From Fomitopsis serialis (taxonomy: Eukaryota; Basidiomycota; Agaricomycetes; Polyporales; Fomitopsidaceae): DNA of 64,000 nucleotides. Made by a program: the position numbers and the translations under genes. The notes beneath the pieces are model-generated. The model saw only the letters and a list, made by a program, of their open reading frames with translations. It was not told the DNA's origin and did no database searches. Shown piece after piece: positions 56,098-64,000 of this stretch (the stretch's first letter is position 1; every line of letters begins with the position of its first letter). The stretch covers positions 1 through 64,000 of the forward strand of contig NW_025954999.1 in the NCBI RefSeq assembly GCF_022376445.1, given 5' to 3'.

Positions 56098-58134
56098 ACT
56101 GCCTTCGAGATCAGACAGGACGATTTGGCCTGAGGGTGTAGAGGTAGCCTGGTGAGACTCCCATGAGTTCGTGGCTTTTATGTCGCCCATGACCTCACGC
56201 CGCTGACTCCTTCGACTACGGCTCTTCGAGTGCAAAGGCGCTTGGAACTAGAGAACCCGCACCGTGGCTAGCCATGCGTGATGGTCGGACTGGAGAAGCT
56301 GCAGACGGTATGCATCGTGAGGTCTAGATTTTCACAACGAAACGAGTTGGTCGACAACTTTGGCATGGGAAGCATCAGCTCGGCCTCGGGAGACGACAAT
56401 GCTCACAAGAGACTCACGGATATTGTGCGGACCTGCCAGCCGATTGACCAATCGTTCCGGGTCCATCGAAATCTTCTCCTCTTTGTTTCTCGAACCACTT
56501 CTTTCAATCGAGACGCAGTCTTGCACCAGACAAGTTTGACGACTGCGAGGGCACAGGGCAGATGGTTATATGGAGGGTTCAGTATACTTCAGGCCAACGG
56601 CAACTCATGGAAGCGGCATCTCGCACCTTCTTGCTTGCCGAAGGCTTGCGAAACCTCGTAATGTGTAGACTTCAACGGAGCAAATGAAAGGCGTGTGAGC
56701 CATGTACTGGTCACAGGCTCGACGCGTTCTGCAATACGTACGTCAGTGACCGCACCGAGGTGGTGCAAATCTTGCCAGCTGTATGGCCGATGCGACGGAA
56801 GCGGAAAAATCGATGTGCATTACTGTTCACCTTATCCCGCGTATCCGAAGCGGCAGCTTGAGACACCGCAGTCCGCTTGTTCTGGTTACAGCACCGATGT
56901 CTGAGCTGTGACCTGTCCGGAGCCTCGTGTATTCAGTCATTCCATGCTGGTTGACGTGAACTCGCCCAATTGGCCTCTGGCTTGTAACGAAGGACGCAGA
57001 TGAATGACCAGGCTTTCATGATACCCTGTGACCACTGCTACCCAGTCCAGTGATTTAGTACTCGGTACTCAGACCCACCCTCTGCGTTAAATTTAATCGC
57101 CCTGTCCTCAGAGATCAGTAGGGCTTGGAGACGTCGAACAGAAGACCCTGGGTAAATTAGGGACTTATCGCTACCGCCGTATATCTGTATGTTTCATCAC
57201 ACAGTCTGAACTATATCCGTTTAAACATTTGTGAGTAGATGTATCCTCGGTGCACGAAGTCGTACGAACGTGGCACGGTCGACCAGGCCCAGACGTCGTT
57301 GGGCGACCCCTAGTTCTTGCTTTGTTTGATCTCTTCCACTGGCAATAGTGAGGTGGTGTCGGAGTGCATCTCGAGTTTGAGGTTGCATGATCCCCGCAGT
57401 ACTCGTGGCGGAGGCCGCTGACCGGGAAGAGGACGGTCGTATTCAACCGTTGTGTCAAGTCAATATAAGTACAATGCCCTATTGGGACTGTTCGCCGCCA
57501 CCGCCACCGATCCGATCTGCAATCAGCTTTGATTTCTTGTGTAACTCCGAGTCTGAGTTAACGTTAAGCTTGAAGCTTGGAGTTATGTAAGCGTATTGCC
57601 ACTGATACTGCCAAGGTTGATCACGAAAGAAGTGTATCCTGGGACGTCCTGGCCCTCTCGCCAACAAGCCGAGAAACGCGGCCGTTACGAAGTATACATA
57701 CGGAGGATGTATTCACTGTGTATACGTCGGCCTAGTCGTCGAAGGACGCACTGTCGAACAGTGCACGTCCGAGCGTCTCCGGCGCGGCGCGTCTTTGTGT
57801 TGCGGCGCACTCATGCCATTGAAGAGCGGGCCAGCAATACCCGCACTGATCATGCAAAAGTGAGTATCCGTGTACGAATAAGTGACTGACAATGACCTTA
57901 CTTGTCAACAAGGTAACAAGGATATGTAGCTTTGGCTAGCTTTTGAGTGACACCGCGGCCGCTGTGCCTGGACTCGGAGGACCGTGACGGGCAGACCTCT
58001 CAGCGCCGAAATAGGCAGGTGACTCCCACGCTGTCTGCAGCGCACGGCAACTTCGGCCCATCACCTCAGAATCGCTGCCCTCGGAGCTCGTCCATCTTCA
58101 CTGGCTTCATTGAGTTGAATCATTGAAGGGCAAT
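56098..58134. other. 2-kb intergenic region between divergent P450 and PRP40 genes
   Basis: No supported gene. Small open frames (up to 127 codons at 56278-56661) lack splice links and domains. A short palindrome aagcttgaagctt lies near 57570, and a ccgccaccgccaccg tract near 57492. It presumably holds the P450 promoter. Confidence 0.45.
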
Positions 58135-61100
58135 ATGAACGTTTGGGTAAGTGCTCACCGTTCACAGATACGTATTGACTCTAACATGAAGTAGACAGAA
58201 CACCGTAACCCGGAGGGAAGAACCTATTGGTTCAACACCGGCACCAGGGAAAGTGTTTGGGAGAAACCAGATGGTGCGCCACAGGGCTTATGCGTTGTGG
58301 TAATGCATACTTACAGTGCTCTATAGACTTGAAGACACCATTCGAGGTGACTGACCTTCAGCTGTATCTCTAGAGACCATTGCGATTGACACTGCACAGC
58401 GAGCCTTGAACCAGACGAAATGGAAGGAGTACATCTCGGGTGGCAGGAAATACTACTACAACGTACGTTTCACCTTATTCCCCAAGGTGTATGCCCGAAC
58501 TCCGTTCTTGCAGACCGACACGAAGGAGTCGAAATGGGACATGCCCGACGAGCTGCTCCTTGTCCTGGAGAAGGTAGAGAAGGAAGGGACAACACAACCC
58601 GCAAATGCTCTAGTGTATGTCCTCTCTCCATGCGCACCCGCAAATGCTCACATACTCTGAAGCACGAACCGCGGTGTTCCGGCTTTCACCGCCGCTGGGA
58701 CTCCAATGCAAGGTGCACCTGCTGCTATGGGAGGCGCTGATCCATCCTTATCCGCCCCCGGTTCTCAGGCAAACGGAAACTCCGAGCTCGCTGTTGCTGC
58801 ACACACTGGTGCATTGCCGTTTCAAAATACTAGTGTTCTGCCTGCGCGGCCAAACCTACCTGACGACCCCGTGATACCTCACAATGGGTTTACAACGGTG
58901 GAGGAGGGAGAAAAGGCGTTTACGCATCTGCTGCGCAAGGCTGGCGTGGATGCGAATTGGACGTGGGATCAGACGATGCGTGCTATCATCACTGATCCTC
59001 TGTACAAAGCACTGAACACTCTGGCGGAGAAGAAGGCTGCTTGGCAGAAAGTATGCGTCTTCTTTCTGAAGTCCTCAAAACACGTTGACACCATATAACA
59101 GTATACGGACAACCTCCGGGCAAAGGAGCAGGAAGAGCGTGACGCGCGGCTTTCGAAGCTACGTCCCGCCGTCAGAAACATGCTCAAAGGCAACCCAAAC
59201 GTCTTCCATTACAGTACGTTTGCCAATGCAGACAGGCTGTTCGCACAGCATCCCATCTGGCAGCAAGCGAAGATCGAGGCTGAGCGGAGGCTCATCTTCG
59301 AGGAATACGTCGCTGAACTGAGGCAGCGCGAGGTGGTACGTGCTCTGACATGATGGTTATCCGGTAGATTTGACAGTCTACATGTATATTTGCAACGATT
59401 CACAGCAAGAGACTCGTGCGGCGCGGGCCCGTAGCGTCGGGAAGGTCATGGCGCTGTTCAAGCGACTCGACGTGGATGTGACTACTCGTTGGCGTCAAGC
59501 CCACCAAATGGTGCTCGACTCTGACGAGTGGAAGGACGACCCGGAACTGCAGATGTTGCCTACGCTTGACATTCTCCTGGCCTTCGAAGACTACAGCCGA
59601 GTCCGTGAGCGGGAGTTCGAGGAGCAGATGCGGCGCTCGCAGGTGGAAAAGACGCGCAAGGAGCGCAAGGCGCGTGAGGCATATAGGGTAGGTGTTGCCG
59701 AGCTACTGAGACTCTTGATTTCGGACGACTGATATCGCGACGTCATGTAGGACCTGCTTCAGAGTCTCGTGAAGTCCGGCGAGATCAAGTCGCGTACGAA
59801 GTGGAAAGACGTCTATCCCGCCTTAGCTAACGACGCCCGCTACCTGGACATTCTTGGCAACCCCGGTTCCAACCCGCTCGAGCTCTTCTGGGACACGGTC
59901 GACGACCTTGACCAAAAGCTTGACGCGAAGATCACCGTCGTGGAGGGCGCGATCAATCGACACAACAAGTTGCTGGAGGAAAAGCAAGTAGGTGCGGACG
60001 GGGATGTCCAGATGGCCGACGGGCAGGAGGGCGGTGTCAAGCTGTTCAATCTTGCTCCGGAGACGGCCCTGGACGAGTTCGTGGCTGTCGTCAGGAAAGA
60101 TAATGACGAGGCTGTTGGGAAGCTTTCCGAGGAAGAGCTCGAAGAGATTTATCGCACGGTAAGTCTGCATACAACCGTGATGCCGATTGTTACTAACTTA
60201 CACGCAGCTGCACGGTCAAGCACTCAAGCAGCAGGCGGACGAAAAACGGCGTGCCGAGAGACGGCTACGTCACTTGCAGGACGACCTGCGGTATGCCCTC
60301 AAGAAGCTCCCAGAGCCTCTGGATATCAACCTTTCATATGACGAGGCAAGTTACTCAATTTCTAACTTTGTGGGCATGCCGTTGAGACCCTATCACCAGG
60401 CTCTTCCTTCCATCCAAGAGCTGCCTGAGTTCAAAGCACTCGAGGACGAAGATGGCAGGAAAGCGGCCTATTCGAAGTTTGTTAAACGCCAGAAGGTATG
60501 TGCGTCTGAAGACTCCCTGTGGACATGCCCTCATGTATGCAATAGGAGCGTCTTCGCGAGCAGCGCGAGCGAGAATCCGAGGATGGCGGCTCGACAGCAA
60601 GTCGCAGGCGCAAAGAGCCAGTTAAGGACTCCCGCGACGAGAGAGATCGTGACCGTGACCGTGAACGCGACCGTGACCACCGCGACCGAGACAGGGATGA
60701 CAAGGATGTTCGGAGCTCGCGGTCGCACCGCGGACACGACGACCACGATACGCACTCGCACCGGTCGTCTCGAGAGTACGGGCGCGAGCGTGACAAGGCA
60801 TACTACGGTCGCGAGAAGGAGCGCGAGAAGGAGCGGGACTACCCGTATAAGTCGTCGAGGCATCATCGCGAGCATGAACGTGATGACAGGCGTCGGGATC
60901 ATCGTGGCTCGAGAGGAGACTACGAGGACTATCCTGCTGTGCCTGCTCCACCTGAGGCACCGCCGTTCAGGGAGGACCGGGAGCGGAGCGCGTCGACTTA
61001 CCGAGAGGACCCTCGCGAGAAGCGCGATCGATCCATGTATGAGGACAGGCCGTTTGAAGAACGGGCAGAGAAGGTATGTTCCTCCAGGTGAACTAATTGT

Positions 61101-61229
61101 CCGGTACTGATGTGGTGAATATTTGCAGCGACCGAGGTACAGTGTCCCTCCGGAAGTGCCCCGCAGGAACCGCCGAAGCAGCAAGACCTACCTGCGCGTG
61201 CTGAGACTCCTGAGGAGGGCGAGATATAG
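58135..61229 (+). CDS. PRP40: Pre-mRNA processing factor PRP40 (WW and FF domains)
   Basis: U1 snRNP-associated factor that bridges the 5' splice site and the branch-point complex. A 12-nt first coding exon (MNVW) is followed by two WW domains ([20 protein letters not shown] with SVWEKP, and [14 protein letters not shown] with [11 protein letters not shown]). A Pro/Ala/Gly-rich linker follows, then about five FF domains (e.g. [60 protein letters not shown]). The C-terminal Arg/Asp/Ser-rich RS-like tail runs [20 protein letters not shown]. The end reads AETPEEGEI (stop 61227-61229), but a one-base frame change near 61150 is needed to reach it from [10 protein letters not shown]. It converges with bL21m. 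Confidence 0.92.
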
Positions 61230-61288
61230 GTATGGCCTCGCACACTGTACTGTAGTATTCCGAGAAAAATGGCTGTCCATTAGCTGTC

Positions 61289-61799
61289 CTACTGGTCTAC
61301 AATATCAATGGGCCCGATCCTGAGACGCGTGTATGTCTGCTTGTGCTTAATGGTCTTTTGATAGCCCTTTCTGCGCTTCTTCTTGAAGATGACCTCCATC
61401 TTCCCCTTCGTGTGCTCCACGACCGTCGCCTCGACCTTGACCTTTTCCTGCGGTATGGTGGGACTGCCGCGCATGGTGAACTCGCGCGAGCCGACCTCGT
61501 GGATTTGCGAGAGTGCTAGGATGTCACCGACTTGCACATCTTTGAGGCGGGGCACAGTGAGGAGGTCGCGGGGTGCGAGCAGGTATTTTCGGCCTGCAAC
61601 AGAGGCGACGACGTATTGTGCGGGTTGTGAGCGGATGAGGGAGAGCGCGTGCGGTGTCGTAGCTGGCATTTGCGCCACCTCGGTGTGCAGCGCACGGGTC
61701 GCGAGCGCGCGCAGGGGCGCTGGTGGTGGTGGTGAGGCCGTCGTCAGCGTCGTGCAGCGCGACGAGGCCGGCACTACTCACCTCTGAAAAGGGACGCCA
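61289..61799 (-). CDS. MRPL49: Mitochondrial large-subunit ribosomal protein bL21m
   Basis: Two exons (61799-61781 and 61719-61289) give 149 residues. The 19-nt first exon supplies the start MASLFR, then a 61-bp intron, then APLRALATRALHTEVAQMPA, an Arg/Ala-rich presequence. The L21 core reads YVVASVAGRKYLLAPRDLLT, VPRLKDVQVGDILALSQIHE and VEATVVEHTKGKMEVIFKKK. The conserved C-terminal block RRKGYQKTIKHKQTYTRLRI, GPIDI is the bL21 signature ('KRRK.Y.....HRQ..T...I'). No frame break. It is divergently paired with ATP1, also a nuclear-encoded mitochondrial gene. Confidence 0.93.
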
Positions 61800-61990
61800 T
61801 CGCCGGCAGAGACAGCGGCGGGGACGGGTAATACGGCGGTCGGGAGAGCCGGGCGGGCCTGGGAAAACAGGAATTGGGGCGGAGCTTGAAAGGTGGACAT
61901 GTAAGGCGACGTCCCGGGACCCGAAAACACCCTAGCGACTAACGTCAACGAACGACCCCTCGTCCTCGTCTTCCACCTTCCTTCTCCCCC
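61800..61990. promoter_or_regulatory. 191-bp bidirectional promoter, bL21m/ATP1
   Basis: Two nuclear-encoded mitochondrial genes start back to back, 191 bp apart. There is a C/T-rich stretch just before the ATP1 ATG (tcgtcttccaccttccttctcccc), typical of highly expressed fungal genes. No TATA box was seen. Confidence 0.5.
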
Positions 61991-64000
61991 ATGCACAGAG
62001 TCGCCCTCAGAAACTCTTTGCGCGCAGCCGCGCTGGCCGCTCCCCGGGTGCGTCGCGAGCTCGCCGTTCTGCGCGGGCTGCACACTCTGACCTATGATCT
62101 CACGCAAAATTCAGAGCGCTGGCCGCGTCGCTCCCTTTGCTGCAACTCGCTCGTATGCAACGGCGAAGGCTGGTGCGTGCTTCGGGCCATTCAATGTGGG
62201 CGACGTGTCTTATTTCGTTACCTGCAATCGCGTCTGTGCTATGACGATTTTGTGCAATCCGGTGTGACACGTCACGCGTAGCTGCATCTGAGGTGTCTTC
62301 AATTCTCGAGTCCCGCATAGCTGGCTCTTCTGTGGGCGCGAACGTCGAGGAGACAGGCCGCGTGCTGAGTACGTTCTTCCCCCGCCGTGCAACAGAACGA
62401 GATCCTTACTCTGTGTTCTCTCCTAGGCGTCGGTGACGGTATTGCACGTGTATGGGGTCTGAGAAATGTCCAGGGTATGTCTACATTCATCCACCGCGTC
62501 GTGCGTTGTGTTCAATAGCGCGTCGTGTCCTACAGCCGAGGAGATGGTGGAATTCAGCTCTGGCGTCCGCGGCATGTGCTTGAACTTGGAAGCTGACAAC
62601 GTCGGTGTGTCCATCTTCGGTAACGATCGTCTCATCAAGGAGGGCGACACCGTCAAGCGTACCGGCCAAATTGTCGACGTTCCCGTCGGCCCCGAGATCC
62701 TTGGCCGTGTCGTTGACGCACTCGGCAACCCCATTGACGGCAAGGGTCCCATCAACACGTCCGAACGTCGCCGTGCTTCGCTCAAGGCCCCTGGTATCCT
62801 GCCCCGTCGCTCGGTCAACCAGCCTATGATGACTGGTATTAAGCCTATCGACGCCATGGTTCCCATCGGCCGTGGCCAGCGTGAGCTGATCATCGGTGAC
62901 CGTCAGACTGGCAAGACGGCTGTGGCCATTGACACCATCCTCAACCAGAAGAGGTGGAATGATGGCCAGGACGAGGAGAAGAAACTCTACTGTGTCTACG
63001 TTGCTATCGGCCAGAAGCGTTCCACCGTCGCCCAGCTCGTCAAGACTCTTGAGGAGAACGATGCCATGAAGTACACTATCATCGTTGCTGCCACTGCGTC
63101 GGAGGCTGCTCCTCTCCAGTACCTCGCTCCCTTCTCGGGTTGTGCTATGGGTGAATGGTTCCGTGACAATGGCAAGCACGGTATGTCATAAAATGTCATT
63201 GGATCTCGCACGAGTTGGCTCATAGTGAATGTAGCTCTAATCATCTACGACGACTTGTCTAAGCAGGCCGTCGCCTATCGTCAGATGTCGCTGCTGCTCC
63301 GTCGTCCCCCCGGTCGTGAGGCTTACCCCGGTGATGTCTTCTACCTTCACTCTCGTCTCCTCGAGCGTGCGGCGAAGATGAGCGAGAAATTCGGCGGCGG
63401 TTCCCTCACTGCTCTCCCCATCATTGAGACCCAGGGTGGTGATGTGTCCGCGTACATTCCCACGAACGTGCGTTTACACTGCTGTGTCCCCTCTAACGCC
63501 TCCGGCAAGTCTGATACGTTGTCGACAGGTCATTTCTATCACCGACGGCCAGATCTTCTGGAGGCTGAGCTGTTCTTCCGTGGTGTCCGTCCCGCCATCA
63601 ACGTCGGTCTGTCCGTGTCCCGTGTCGGTTCGGCCGCACAGACGTACGTCATGGTCTGTTTGGCTTGGGCGCTACGGTGACTGACAATTCGAAATACAGC
63701 AAGGTCATGAAGAAGTTCGCGGGTTCGCTCAAGCTCTACCTTGCGCAGTACCGTGAAGTCGCTGCCTTCGCTCAGTTCGGTTCCGATCTTGATGCGTCGA
63801 CTCGCTTCCTGCTCTCTCGTGGTGCTCGTTTGACTGAGCTGCTCAGTAAGTGCTTTAGTTGAGGTGCCGTGTTGTGCGGCGACTAATGTCCGGCTTGTAG
63901 AGCAAGGGCAGTACCAGCCATTGTCGATGGAGATCCAGGTCCCCATCATCTACGCCGGTGTCAACGGTCTTCTCGACGCTGTCCCCGTCGACAAGATTAC
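61991..64000 (+). CDS. ATP1: ATP synthase F1 subunit alpha, mitochondrial (3' end beyond the window; one frame break)
   Basis: Exons: 61991-62047, 62115-62172, 62282-62368, 62427-62474, 62536-63180, 63235-63467, 63529-63643, 63700-63845, 63901 onward. The presequence is [19 protein letters not shown], then [19 protein letters not shown]. The beta-barrel has [20 protein letters not shown]. The nucleotide-binding domain has the P-loop [16 protein letters not shown] and [20 protein letters not shown]. The alpha-subunit signature region, ISITDGQIF then [20 protein letters not shown] with SRVGSAAQ, is split by loss of one base at 63556-63560: TTCTGGAGG where TTCTTGGAGG is expected. The catalytically required Arg finger ([14 protein letters not shown]) is present. 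Because alpha is essential and otherwise perfectly conserved, the break is almost certainly an assembly error. Confidence 0.96.

Noticed and set aside
1..64000. CRISPR array, prophage or bacterial operon
   Set aside because: Spliced eukaryotic genes throughout; no regularly spaced repeats and no ribosome-binding-site-led gene strings.

Overview
The window is nuclear DNA of a filamentous basidiomycete, most likely a wood- or litter-decaying Agaricomycete. The evidence is GC-rich coding sequence broken by many 50-60 bp introns (GT...CTNA...AG), eukaryotic housekeeping genes (TIM44, ZPR1, NUP53, PRP40, ATP1, tropomyosin) and secreted plant-wall enzymes (GH5, GH3, GMC oxidoreductase), with a P450 and an ABCC transporter. 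The species cannot be named from the sequence alone.

Layout. 1-5.2 kb: 5' end of a 2-oxoglutarate oxygenase (-), an unassigned stretch, then two tandem F-box genes (+). 5.6-9.5 kb: a large low-complexity gene (-). 10.4-13.3 kb: TIM44 (+) converging with a holocytochrome c synthase (-). 13.7-21.8 kb: a third F-box gene (-), a secreted GH5 (-), a Ser/Pro-rich gene (-), and a partial second copy of the F-box gene's 5' region. 21.8-26.8 kb: two tandem S9 peptidase genes (-). 27.2-37.8 kb: NUP53 (-)/ZPR1 (+) divergent, UCH hydrolase (+), DUF2408 gene (-) divergent from tropomyosin (+), MsrB (-). 38.4-44.5 kb: GMC oxidoreductase (-) and GH3 beta-xylosidase (-), both with signal peptides and TATA boxes. 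45.8-51.7 kb: ABCC transporter (-). 52.1-53.8 kb: a transposon-like element with terminal inverted repeats and TA target duplication. 54.1-56.1 kb: cytochrome P450 (-). 58.1-64 kb: PRP40 (+), mitochondrial ribosomal protein bL21m (-) divergent from ATP1 (+, cut by the window end).

The main oddity is reading-frame quality. Many conserved genes, including essential ones (TIM44, ZPR1, NUP53, ATP1), lose frame by one base, mostly next to a short homopolymer or doubled base, while others (GH3, GH5, P450, tropomyosin, MsrB, bL21m, heme lyase) splice cleanly to full length. This pattern fits undercalled homopolymers in an unpolished assembly better than widespread pseudogenes, and it must be allowed for when gene models here are read. 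Exon ends were placed by eye from splice consensus and family similarity. I found no tRNA, rRNA or CRISPR, and no clearly new multi-gene system; the most novel items are the 1.7 kb mobile element, the duplicated F-box 5' segment and the uncharacterised low-complexity genes.
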